Assembly (NCBI GenBank): GCA_016946835.1 | Contig: JACVTC010000016.1 | Coordinates: 1,087,501-1,120,000, forward strand | Direction: 5' to 3' | Source of the DNA: Neocallimastix lanati (nom. inval.) | Lineage: Eukaryota; Neocallimastigomycota; Neocallimastigomycetes; Neocallimastigales; Neocallimastigaceae | DNA length: 32,500 nucleotides | Part shown: positions 12,373-23,200 of the stretch, in pieces | Layout: each line of letters begins with the position of its first letter | How positions within the stretch are numbered: the first letter of the stretch is position 1 | Translations under genes and position numbers: made by a program | Notes under the pieces: model-generated | What the model was told of the DNA's origin: nothing | Database searches by the model: none | The model's input: only the letters and a program-made list of their open reading frames with translations

Positions 12373-12640
12373 ATAATAAATAATAAATAAATAAATAATA
12401 AATAATAAATAATAAATAATAAATAATAAATAATAAATAATAAATAATTAAATAATTAAATAATAAATAATAAATAATGAATAATAAATAATTGAATAAT
12501 AAATAATAAATAATAAATAATAAATAATAAATAATAAATGAATAAATAATAGTATATAATAAATAAATAAATAAATAAATAATAAATAATAATTGAATAT
12601 TAAATAATAAGTGAATAAATAATAAATGAATAAATAAATA
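12373..12640. repeat. Second ATAA-type minisatellite
   Basis: The array is built from TAATAAATAATAAA units with interspersed AATTGAATAAT, AATGAATAAAT and AATTAAATAAT variants. Composition and punctuation match the array at 9292-9540. Confidence 0.9.
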
Positions 12641-12938
12641 ATCTAATTCTAAATATTTGATATTCCTCTCTTTGTTATATCATTATATATAGAAATATCA
12701 AAACATAATGTCATGATCAATAATAATTATTTAATATCAATTACTCTATCTAACATATATATAATCAGAAGTAGAAATAAATATTATGAAATGCTATATA
12801 TAAATATTTACTATACATAAATATATAATTGACAAAGGATAAAAAAATGATTTTATTCAAAGTTACCATCGAATAGTGATTAAAAAAGAAGATAAGAAAG
12901 GAAAATATTTTTTTTAAAAAAGGTTCTCTATTATTAAT

Positions 12939-13028
12939 TTACTCTATTTCCTTTCTTCCCTTCATCCTTCTATCTCTCATTCTCTCTTTAAACCAAGAGA
13001 AAAGGGCTTCAGATTCATTTTCAAATTT
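12939..13028 (-). pseudogene. Exon-sized coding-like relic, 29 codons
   Basis: On the minus strand this 90-base island is unusually G/C-rich for the region. It reads KFENESEALFSWFKERM followed by RDRRMKGRKEIE and a TAA stop. It has no start codon, and a stop lies just upstream in the same frame. The composition resembles real protein rather than A/T-rich noise. It may be the end of a lost gene. The family is not recognised. Confidence 0.25.
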
Positions 13029-13147
13029 GGTTAATCATCCACAAAAAAAAAAAAAAAAAAAAAATTAAAATAAATATTAAAATAAATTTTTTCTATATAA
13101 AATTTGATTTGAATTATTTTATTTTATTTAATATTCTGTATTCCCTG

Positions 13148-13188
<41 letters not shown>

Positions 13189-14213
13189 TTCTGTATAATA
13201 TTCCATATATAATTATATTTATTATTGTTTATATATATATTTATATATAAAATAATAATATAATTATTTATTTATTTATAATTATTTATAATAATATATT
13301 TATAATTTATTTATTATATTTATTTATATTAAAATAAAATATAAAATATAAAAAAACTTTTTTTTAAATTATTTATCATTGATTAAAAATTTAAAAAATT
13401 TTAAACTTATCATCAGCCACTCATTTATAGTATAAAATCATTAATTCACATGACTAAAAAATACAGAAAAAGTAAAAAAAAAAAGAATTTATTTTGAAAG
13501 GATAAAATATAAATATAAATATAATTATTATAAATATTTGATAATTAAAATAATTCTCCTGAATAGAAATTGATTTTTTTATCTATTTCCTTTTAAAACT
13601 TTTTTTTTTTTTTTTAATTATATTTATATATATTTTTGTTAATATTTATATTGCTTTACTTATATTTGATTTATTTTTTTTTATTTCTATTATTTTATTT
13701 CTTTTATATATTGTTTTATTATTATTATTTTTTTTTTTATATAAGTAGGCTTAATAATTAAATGATCATTAATTGTTAATAAATTGACACATAAAAAAAA
13801 AAATTTTTTAATTGTTATCATTTAAAGATAAATTAATATGATATCTGTTAATTATTTTTTTTCTCTAATTTTTAATTTTTATTTAATGTCTATTTTTTTA
13901 TTTATTTATATTTAAATTTATATTTAAAACAATTAAGAATAAATAAATAAATAAATAAAAAAAAAAAAAAAAAAAGATTTCTAATGATTAGGAAAAACTT
14001 TACTTTAAATCAATTAAACTATATTTTTAAATAATTCTTTTTCTTAGTCTGTTATCCATGGTATAAGCTTTAAACTCTAATTTAGAATATATATATAAAA
14101 TAAAAATTAAAATAAAAAATATCTATTAGTTAATTTTTATTATTGTAAGTTCTTTTAATTTACACTATATATATACTTATATTTAAAATTATTATACTTT
14201 TCCATTGTTTAAA

Positions 14214-14216
<3 letters not shown>
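13029..14216. other. A/T-rich DNA with A32 run, no gene seen
   Basis: The stretch includes an A run at 13151-13182 and several T tracts. No supported coding sequence is seen. Confidence 0.6.

Positions 14217-14256
<40 letters not shown>
14217..14256. repeat. T40 homopolymer
   Basis: Forty consecutive T bases on the + strand in non-coding DNA. Confidence 0.95.
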
Positions 14257-14260
<4 letters not shown>

Positions 14261-15072
14261 CACTAAAAATTGAAAATAAGAAGAGAAAAAAAAAATAAAA
14301 AGTTAGTATAGGAATAAATAGGATAAACATTTAATTATGACATCATTTGAGTAGGATTAAATTTTGAATATCTCTATTTAAATATCCTAATAATTTATAT
14401 TTAAATAAAAAGAAAGAGATTGAAAATAATTCTTCTTTTTTATTTTTTAAACTAATAATATAAAAGATATAATTGATTATATTACCATTATTATTATTAT
14501 TATCTATTTTTTCTGGTTTTATCATTTATAATACTTTTTTAATACAATATACTTTATATATAATAATAATGTCTATATTGATTTAAAGGCAAATTAGTTT
14601 ATTTCACTTTATAATAATCTTAAATATTAAACTTTAATTCTATAAACATAATTTTTTTTTTTTTTTTTAGTAATCTGCATAACTATAAACGATTTTTTTT
14701 AATTTTATCTTTTTTTTTTTTAATTTATTTTCTATATATATATATATATATAAGTATTTTTTATTTTTATTTTTATTTATTTTATTTTTTATTACATTGT
14801 ATCCATTAATAATAAAGTAGAGGTTAAAGGTTAATAAAAGTTAAAATTAAAAAATTAGAATTTTAAATCAAAAAAGAAAAAAAAAAATAAAAAAAAAAAA
14901 AAATTATCTCATTAATTAAAATTTATCAGAATAATAAATGTACAGTACAGTAAAATATAATACTTTTTTTTTATTTTATATATATATATATATCAATTAT
15001 ATCTATTTGATAATTAGATAGATATTTTTATGATAGGTATATCAAATTATATATTTAAATATATAAATATAT

Positions 15073-15105
<33 letters not shown>

Positions 15106-16150
15106 CTAATTTGAATTAATTATAAATTTTAAATTATAAAATTTAATTTCATTTTTTTTAATTTATTTGATATATTATTGAAAATATTTTTTTTTTAATT
15201 AAAAAAATAAAATATTTTAAAATATGGATGATACATTTTTTAATTTATTCTATCCAATGACACTTAAGAATAAAAAGGAATGTTTAACATAAAAAAAAAG
15301 TTTATATTTAATTGTAATGAAAAATAATTAATAAAAAAGCAATAAAAAGCAATAACAATAGTGTAGGATTTAAAAAAAAAAAAAAGAATAGGGTGGTATA
15401 ATAACTAATAAACAGTAAATAGTAATTAATAATAACTAATGACTAATAAATAATTTATAATAAATAAAAAAAAGAGTATTTAATAAATAAATAAATTATA
15501 TATTTTATAAAATAATTTCAATAACGGTAATATTAATTATGATATAAATATATTAGAATATCCATTATTTATAAAATTATAAAGAAATTTAATAATCACT
15601 ATATAATAAAAATTTCTAAACTTAAAAATTATTACCTAACTCTCTATATCATAGTTAGAATACATAAAAATTAATAAAATATAATATACTAATAAATATT
15701 CAATATAAATATAAATATAAATTTTATTATTTATATTATTAATATTATAATTATTATCATTTTTTTAACAAATTTCATTTTAATTAAATACTTCTTCATA
15801 ATTTTTTTATTTTTTTTAAAAAAAAGGAAATTAACGAATAAAATAAAAGTAATGAAAGTAACGATCATATTATTGGTAATTCATGATTAAAATGAATGAT
15901 TTAAATCGTTATTTTATTTTTTTTTTATTTTTATTTTTATTTTTTTTTTTTTAAATTTTTTTATTTCATTTTAATTGTTATTTTTTATTTTTATTCATAT
16001 TTTATTCATGTTTTTTTTTTTTAAAAAAAGTAAAAACCATAAAATTTAGTTAGCCATCACTTTTATATTTTTTTATTTTTTATAAAACATTATCGATATA
16101 TATTTATATTTATATATTTATTAGTTATATTTATATAATTTTTTTTATAG
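14257..16150. other. A/T-rich DNA, no convincing gene
   Basis: The stretch contains a T30 run at 15076-15105. A 60-codon minus-strand frame (14525-14343) and a 22-codon frame at 15224-15292 have protein-like composition but no homology, splice context or neighbours that support them. Confidence 0.5.
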
Positions 16151-16151
16151 A

Positions 16152-16259
16152 GTGAATAGAATTGCCAAGAAAAAGAAAGTAAAAAAAAGAAATAGAATTA
16201 AAAGTTTTGCAAAAGATAAAGAAATAAAAGTAGAAAAAAAAATAAAAAAAAAATTATAA
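16152..16259 (+). pseudogene. Possible fragment resembling ribosomal protein eL27
   Basis: A T-rich tract ending in TTTTATAG precedes an open island reading VNRIAKKKKVKKRNRIKSFA, then a Lys-rich tail and TAA. The spacing of KKK, KR, RIK and F resembles the eL27 segment that contains a KKKxxKRSxIKPF pattern. The downstream eL27 sequence is absent and A-rich DNA yields Lys-rich peptides by chance. It may be a decayed exon or coincidence. Confidence 0.22.
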
Positions 16260-16859
16260 CATGGTTAAATACAAAAATATATAAATAAATTAATTAAATA
16301 AATAAAAACCACAATTGTTATTATTATTATTATTATAAAATAAAAATAACTTTTGTGTATGAATAATATTAATACTAAAATGTTTCTTTATAAGAAATAT
16401 ATAAGAAATAAATCTTTTTTATTTTATTTTTAAATAAAAAATATTAATTAAAATATAATATATATACATTTAAAAATATTTTTATTTTTCAATTTTTTTT
16501 TTATTTTTTTTTTTTTTTTTTATTTTAAACTTATTTCAAAAATTATAATATAGAATAATAGAATTATTTTGAAGGATTTTATTTTATTTTTTATTTTTTA
16601 TTTTTTATTTTTTTAAATTTTTATAATTAATGAAATAAAATATATATATATATAAAAAGGATTTAACATTAATTATTATTTTTTACATGATAAGGATAAT
16701 TCATTGGTTGGTTGATGTGGTGATTTTTAATTTTTAATATATTTCTTATTTAGTTTATTTTATTATAATTGAAAAAAAAAAAAAATATAAATATATATAT
16801 GTATTTATATATAATTATTATATATTATATATATAACAATTAAAGTTAAATAATAGTTA
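16260..16859. other. A/T-rich DNA, no gene seen
   Basis: The only unusual point is a G/T-rich patch near 16702-16724 (TTGGTTGGTTGATGTGGTGA), which stands out from the otherwise G-poor region. Confidence 0.5.
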
Positions 16860-17012
16860 AAGACCACTAAACTCACCTCTATTACAAGTCCTCCTAGTAC
16901 ATCTTACACATGTAGTAATTAATTATTTTTTATATAACAAATCTACAGAAATTGAATCCCCTGATTCCTATGATAACATTTCTCTTGGTTTAAGGGTGAG
17001 TTTAGTGGTCTT
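16860..17012. mobile_element. 153-bp element with 18-bp terminal inverted repeats
   Basis: The ends AAGACCACTAAACTCACC (16860-16877) and GGTGAGTTTAGTGGTCTT (16995-17012) are perfect reverse complements. The interior is less A/T-rich than its surroundings and has C-rich words such as AGTCCTCCTAGT. No clear target-site duplication is visible. A frame running through it has protein-like composition (for example ESPDSYDNISLGLRVSLVVF) and continues past the right repeat. It could therefore be a MITE-like element or a hairpin within old coding DNA. Confidence 0.45.
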
Positions 17013-17339
17013 CACATTATCTACTATAGTTAGAGATGTTTCTTCTTTTGTTTTATTTTATTTAATATTTTTTTTATGGTAGAAATTATCTCTATTCATA
17101 TCATTATACCATGATAACTTTTTTTTTTTTTTATATAACTTTCAACCAAACACTACTATTCATAATACTTCAGAGGAATAATATATACTTCCTATAGTAT
17201 TTTTTTATTTTTTATTTATTTTTTATTTTTTAAAAAGATATATTAATATAAAGTTTTTTTTTTTTTTATTTTTATTATTTTTATTTTTTATTTAAAATTT
17301 TTTAATTTTAAATTATTAATATATTTTCATATTTTGATT

Positions 17340-17396
<57 letters not shown>

Positions 17397-17509
17397 ATTT
17401 CTGTTGAGTGATTGATTATTTATATGTATATGTATTATGATTCATAGTCTTGTATAAATCAATTCTAATTATCCTTTAATATTTATTTAATTTTTAATTT
17501 AATCTATGT
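17013..17509. other. A/T-rich spacer with A47 run
   Basis: The stretch contains the A47 homopolymer at 17348-17394. Short C-containing patches at 17130-17200 could be coding debris, but no family is recognisable. Confidence 0.5.
17348..17394. repeat. A47 homopolymer
   Basis: Forty-seven consecutive A bases on the + strand lie about 120 bases upstream of the copia remnant. It could be an old 3' poly-A insertion or slippage. Confidence 0.95.
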
Positions 17510-18476
17510 TATGGAAAACTATATATATTCCAAATCTGCGATTAAAAATCTTATTTGTGATATAGAACTAATTAAAAATAAGATATAGAGTCATTATTGA
17601 CACAGATGATTACATACTTGGCAGATTTGACCTATGGGTCCAAATAATACATATATAGGCATGTATTTTTCTTCAAATGATAATCAGTTCTTAGTAAATA
17701 CTTAACAAGATTAATAAAGACATAGAAGTAAATGATAAAAATATTATGGCTTTAAACGAAGCTGATGATAAAAAAAAAACCTAGAAATCTGTGCATAGAA
17801 GACTAGGTCATTATTACCTAAAAATACATAAATAAATATCTAAGCTTACATCAAATAAAAGTTCCAAAATGTATCGAATATAAAATAGCCAAAATATCAA
17901 GGATATTACATAGAGGAAAGACACCTGAAGCTACTAAAGTATTAGAAATTATACATTTTGGATATATCAGGTCCATATCAATTCATCTATTAATAATAAT
18001 AAAAAAAATACTTTATTACATTCATCGATGAATTCTCAAGAAAAGTATAGATATATATTTTTAAATCTAAAGCCGAAGCCCCCCGAAATAATTGTGGAAT
18101 TCTTCATGTATTTAAATAACCAGTTTGAAAAATATAATATTAAAATATTTTAAATCCAATGGAGGAAAAGAGATTAAAAATAAAAACGGTTAATAAATAC
18201 TGTAAAGAAAAATGGAATAGAAAAAAAAAAAAACCTATTCTCCTTTAGGATATTTTGAAGTCAATAGAAAAAAGCTGAAAGAATAAATAGAACTCTATGA
18301 AATTCAGCTAAAACTCTTAGTGTATTGGGAAGAACTATCTAAAAAAAAACTTTTGGAATTTTGCTATAAAGTAGGCATGTTATATTTATAATTTAAATTC
18401 CTCATTCAGAAAATAAAATTTTTTTAATACCTAATGAAGTATTTTATAACAAAAACAGTAGAGTTAAAACATTTAA

Positions 18477-18480
<4 letters not shown>

Positions 18481-18510
<30 letters not shown>
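18481..18510. repeat. T30 homopolymer inside the copia remnant
   Basis: This run replaces sequence just after the conserved LKTF motif. The element's reading frame resumes about 17 codons later, so the run most likely grew after insertion. Confidence 0.9.
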
Positions 18511-18511
<1 letters not shown>

Positions 18512-18739
18512 GTTGTGAATGCTATTTCAGGGATGATATACAACACAAGTCAAAAATTTTACCAAATGCTAAAGAAGGGCATATTCTTAGGATTTGATGT
18601 TAATAAAAAATATTCATACATAATCATGGATATTGAAAACAATAAAATGCATGATAGTAATGATGCAGAATTTGTTAAAGAAGTGCCAAGTAAATACAAA
18701 TATGAAACAAGTAATTATATAAGACCCTTGCTTCTCATT

Positions 18740-18742
<3 letters not shown>

Positions 18743-18772
<30 letters not shown>
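18743..18772. repeat. A30 homopolymer inside the copia remnant
   Basis: The run lies in the region linking integrase and reverse transcriptase. The Asn-rich linker continues beyond it in another frame. Confidence 0.9.
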
Positions 18773-18773
<1 letters not shown>

Positions 18774-18929
18774 AATAGAAAAGAAAGGAACACAGATGGA
18801 CAAGAAAAAAAAAAAATAATACCAATGAAAATAATGTTTATAACAACAATATACAGGAGAGCATTCAAAATAATAATAACAATAACATACATGAAAATAA
18901 TGTTAAATGAAGAAAATTATTTTAATTAT

Positions 18930-19330
18930 TTTAGAATTTAATAAAAAAAAAGAAATAAATATAGAATATATCTATTATTAATGGCTTTTAATACAAATAA
19001 AATAAATGGTTAAAATTATTAAGAGATTATATTAATAAAAATAATATTAATAAAGTATTCTTAAAAAAATAAAAAACATATAAAAAAAAAAAAAAAGGCT
19101 TTTATTTGGTATTAATAATAAAGAAAATAGTTATGTGGAATATTCACTTTTATTGGTTATTTATAGGAAAAACAATAATGTATAATTTATTTAAAGAAAT
19201 TATATATTCTATCATCAATATATTATTTTTTAAAATTAATATTAATTACTTATTATATAACATCATTATTTTATTATATATTTTTTCAATATTTTTGTTT
19301 TATATATATATATTTTTTTTATAAAAATTG
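18930..19330 (+). pseudogene. Relic of a 40-residue-repeat ankyrin gene
   Basis: Shifting frames reproduce parts of the repeat seen intact in the gene at 20210. LLLMAFNTNKIN is followed, after a frame shift, by KLLRDYINKNNI at about 19012-19050. This matches the repeat pattern xLLxAIxxNNIEMVKLLxDYxNKNNI. Another patch, GFYLVLI, follows a poly-A tract near 19097. Stops are frequent, so no product is expected. It precedes relics of the canonical ankyrin and protease segments in the same order as the intact genes downstream. Confidence 0.6.
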
Positions 19331-19405
19331 ATTGATATATTAAAATATAAAAAGATGAGATGGTCATCGATAATTAAAATAAATATGAAAATATTAATAT
19401 AATTA

Positions 19406-19816
19406 ATGAAAGTAAAAAATGATAATTTAGAAGAAACAAAACAATTAATTAAAAATGGTACTAATATAAATATGAAACATGAAAATTTGAATTTAATTTA
19501 ATGAATAATATAGAAGAAATAAAACAATGAATTAAAAATGATATAGATATGAATAAAAAAAAAATGAATATGGAGATAGTCCTTTAACTATTTACATGTG
19601 AAAAATTTTTTCGAAATTATGAAATGTTTAATAGAAAAAGGTGCAATAATAAATGTTACTAATTCAACTGGTACTTCTCTATTGAATATATTATGTAAAG
19701 AAAAATAGATATATTAGAAATTACATTAGAAATAATTGGAGAAGAAATAAATTATAGAGATGAAAATGGCCTTACTCCTTTATTAACAGCCTGTTACTTT
19801 AATAATAAAAAGGTAT
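19406..19816 (+). pseudogene. Decayed paralog of the ankyrin segment of the ankyrin-protease gene
   Basis: The DNA is clearly homologous to 24209-24590. Shared blocks include AATATGGAGATAGTCCTTTA, AATGTTACTAATTCAAC and TTGAATATATTATGTAAAGA. The opening ATG gives only about 35 codons (NDNLEETKQLIKNG, then NINMK) before TAA. Further stops and single-base indels follow, and the segment encoding one ankyrin helix (DYLLKKGA in the intact copy) is deleted near 19738. The relic keeps a complete first ankyrin repeat where the intact gene has a Lys/Glu-rich run instead, so it informs the ancestral N-terminus. Homology stops where the protease relic begins. Confidence 0.9.
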
Positions 19817-19819
19817 AAC

Positions 19820-19879
19820 AAAAATTTATCGGTGAGTGACTGTAAAGCTGGTTCAAAAAGTGATAAATATTAATATTAA

Positions 19880-19882
<3 letters not shown>
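19820..19882 (+). pseudogene. Fragment of the protease domain, fused to the ankyrin relic by deletion
   Basis: The block TAAAGCTGGTTCAAAAAGTG followed by ATAAATATTAATATT closely matches 26140-26173 of the intact gene (KAGSESDNIN). The bases just before it (AAAATTTATCGGTG) match AAAATTATTGGTG there. Everything between the fourth ankyrin repeat and this point of the protease is missing. The fragment therefore marks an internal deletion in an older ankyrin-protease copy. Confidence 0.65.
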
Positions 19883-19911
<29 letters not shown>

Positions 19912-20209
19912 AAATAGGAATAAAGATATAAAGGTAAAAATATTTAGTAATTCCTTTTTTAAAGTTTAATTAATATATAATTATTAAATTGGAATATCCA
20001 GTAGGTTTTATGTTAATATTTTTTATTCCTTGTTTTTCCTATGTATTAAAAGTATAGTTGTTTTTCAACATTATTTTATTATTATATAATTTTTTATTTT
20101 TTTTTTTTTTTATAATATATATTTTAATCTTCATATATTGTAATATATTGTATTATAGATATAATAATAAATGAAATAATTTTTTTTTTTTTTTTTTTTT
20201 TCATTTTAT
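19883..20209. other. Upstream region of the 40-residue-repeat gene
   Basis: The stretch is A/T-rich with T tracts at about 19887-19911 and just before the start codon (TTTTCATTTTAT then ATG). It presumably holds the promoter and 5' UTR, but no defined element can be named. Confidence 0.4.
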
Positions 20210-23200
20210 ATGGCTTTACCAAAGGAGGATAAAGTTGTAAATAATGAAGTTCTTTCATTATCATTAGCTATTGAAGAGAATAATTGTGAAAAAATTAAAT
20301 TGTTAATTGAACATGCAAATAAAAATAATTATATTTTAAAATTGAATGAAAAAGATGAAGATGAAGGTTATCCATTACTATATGCTATCGATAAAAATAA
20401 TATTGAAATAGTTCAATTATTAATGGATTATGCAAACAATAATAATATTATTTTGGAATTAAATGAAAGAGATAAAGATGGGGTTTATCCATTGTTAGGG
20501 ACTATTTTTAAAAATAATATTGAATTGGTTCAATTGTTAATGGATTATGCTAATAAAAATAATATCATTATGAAATTGAATGAAAAGGAAAATAAATATG
20601 GATTTTATCCAATTTTATTTACTATTTTTATTAATAATTATGAAATGGTTCAATTATTAATGGATTACGCCAATAAAAATAATATTATGTTGGAATTGAA
20701 TGAAAAAGATAATGAATTTGGAAATTATCCTTTTTTATTAGTTACTCGTACAAATAATAATGAAATGGTTCAATTATTAATAGATTATGCTAATAAGCAT
20801 GATATTATTTTGAAAGTGAATGAAAAAAATGAAAATGGAACTAGTCCAATTTTTTTTGCTGTTGGAAATAATAATAGCAAAATGGTTCACTTATTAATAG
20901 ATTATGCCTACCAAAATAATATTATTTTGAAATTGAATGAAAAAAATAAAAGTGGAATTAATCCACTGATGCTTGCAATTGACATAAATGATATAGAAAT
21001 TGTTCACACATTGGTAGATTATGCAAATAAAAATAGTATTGTTTTGGAATTGAATGAAAAAGAAAATGAATATGGATTTTATCCAATTTTATTTGCTGCT
21101 AATAATAATAATATTGAGATGGTTCAATTATTAATAGAATATGCAAATAAAAATAGTATTAAGTTGGAATTGAATGAAAAGGAAGATAAATATGGATTTT
21201 ATCCATTGTTATCGGCTATTGATAAAAAAAATTTTGAAATGGTTCAATCGTTGATGGATTATGCTTCTAAAAACAATATTATTTTAGAATTGAATGAAAA
21301 AAATGGAAAAGGATATTATCCATTGTTACTTGCAATTGAAAAAAATAGTACTGAAATTACTCAATTATTAATAGATTATGCCAACAAAAATGATATTACT
21401 TTAAAAATAAATGAAAAAGAAAATGAAAGTGGATTTTATCCAATGTTATATGCTGTTGGTAATAATAATAATGAAACAGTTCAACTGTTGGTGAAGTATG
21501 CAAATGAAAATAATAGTATTATTTTGGAATTGAATGAAAAAGAAGATAATTATGGATTTTATCCAATTTTATTTGCTGTTGATAATAATAATAATGAAAT
21601 GGTTAAAGTATTAATGGATTATGCTAATAAAAATAATGTTATTTTGGAAATTAATAAAAAAGATGAAAATAAATATTATCCATTGTTATCTGCTATTATG
21701 AAAAATAATAATGAAATGGTTCAATCGTTGATGGATTATGCAAGTAATAATAATATTGTTTTGGAATTAAATGAAAAAAATAGCGATGGATATTATCCAT
21801 TGTTGCTTGCTATTGAAAAAAATAATATTAAAATGGCACAATTATTAATTGATTATGCCAATGCGAAAAATATTACTTTAGAAATGAATGCAAAAGAAGA
21901 TGAATTAGGTTATTATCCTTTATTATCAGCTATTTTTAAAAATAATATTGAAATGGTTAAATTATTGATGGACTATGCCGATGAAAAAAATATTATGTTG
22001 GAGTTAAATGAAAAGGAAAATGAGTATGGATTTTATCCAATTTTGGTTGCTGTCATATTAAATAATTCGGAATTGGTTCAATTATTAATAGATTATGCTA
22101 ATAAATATGATATTATTTTGGAATTGAATAAAAAAAATAAAAATGGAATTCATCCATCATTAAAAGCATATAAAGAATATGATATTGAAATGTCTCAATC
22201 ATTGATGGATTATGACAATAAAAATAATATTATTTTAGAATTGAATGAAAAAGAAAATGGAAGTGGATATTATCCATTGTTATATGCTACTTTTAAAAAT
22301 AATATTGAATTGGTTCAATTATTAATTAATTATGCCAATGAAAAAAATATTACTTTAGAAATGAATGCTAAAGAAAATGAAAATGGATACTATCCATTGT
22401 TATATGCTACTTTTAAAAATAATATTGAATTGGTTCAATTATTAATTAATTATGCCAATGAAAAAAATATCACTTTAGAAATGAATGCAAAAGAAAATAA
22501 AAGTGGATATTATCCAATTTTGATTGCTCTTATATTAAATAATTCGAAAATGGTTCATTTGTTAATAGATTATGCTAATAATAATAATATTATATTGAAG
22601 TTGAATGAAAAAGAAAATAAATATGGATTTTATCCAATTTTAGTTGCTGTTATGTTAAATAAATCGAAATTGGTTCAATTATTAATTGATTATGCCAATG
22701 AAAAAAATATTACTTTAGAAATGAATGAAAAAGAAAATGAAAGTGGATATTATCCATTATTATATGCTATTTTTAAAGATAATATTAAAATTGTTCGATT
22801 ATTAATTGATTATGCCAATTCAAAAAATACTACTTTAGACATGAATGTAAAAGAAAATAAAAATGGATACTATCCATTGTTATATGCTATTTTTAAAGAT
22901 AATGTTAAAATTGTTCAATTATTAATTGATTATGCCATTGAAAAAAATATTACTTTAGAAATGAATGCAAAAGAAAATAAAAGTGGATACTATCCATTGT
23001 TATATGCTATTTTTAAAGATAATGTTAAAATTGTTCGATTATTAATTGATTATGCCAATGCAAAAAATATTACTTTAGAAATGAATGCAAAAGAAAATAA
23101 AAGTGGATACTATCCGTTGTTACTTTCCATTTTCACAAATAATATTGAAATGTTTCAATTATTAATGGAATATGCAAATTCAAAAAATATTACTTTGAAA

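Larger units (their letters stand above)
17510..18910 (+). mobile_element. Degenerate Ty1/copia pol remnant (GAG-pre-integrase, integrase)
   Basis: Broken frames retain the order of a copia polyprotein. HRRLGH of the pre-integrase domain is at 17794-17811. KIAKISRILHRGKTPEATKV starts near 17885. FIDEFSRKV lies at 18021-18047 and is followed by TAG. EIIVEFFMYLNNQFEKYNIK lies near 18088. The second catalytic Asp block reads SNGGKE where SDGG is expected. KAERINRTL, with the usual catalytic Glu, is at 18270-18296. ELKHLKTF and GIFLGFDVN, then an Asn-rich linker, end near 18906. Stops, frameshifts, a T30 run at 18481 and an A30 run at 18743 break the frame. No reverse transcriptase, RNase H or LTR is seen. 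The element is dead. Confidence 0.87.

Noticed and set aside
14343-14525. 60-codon minus-strand frame
   Set aside because: It has an Asn run and A/T-driven composition, no splice context, no family and no neighbour. It is indistinguishable from a chance frame.
16991-17030. tRNA-like D-arm (GAGTTTAGTGGTCTTCAC)
   Set aside because: There is no B-box (GTTCRANYC), no acceptor stem pairing and no anticodon arm downstream. The similarity is limited to a short A-box-like word.
18614-18892. 92-codon minus-strand frame
   Set aside because: It is antisense to the copia remnant and its Phe run is the complement of the A30 tract.
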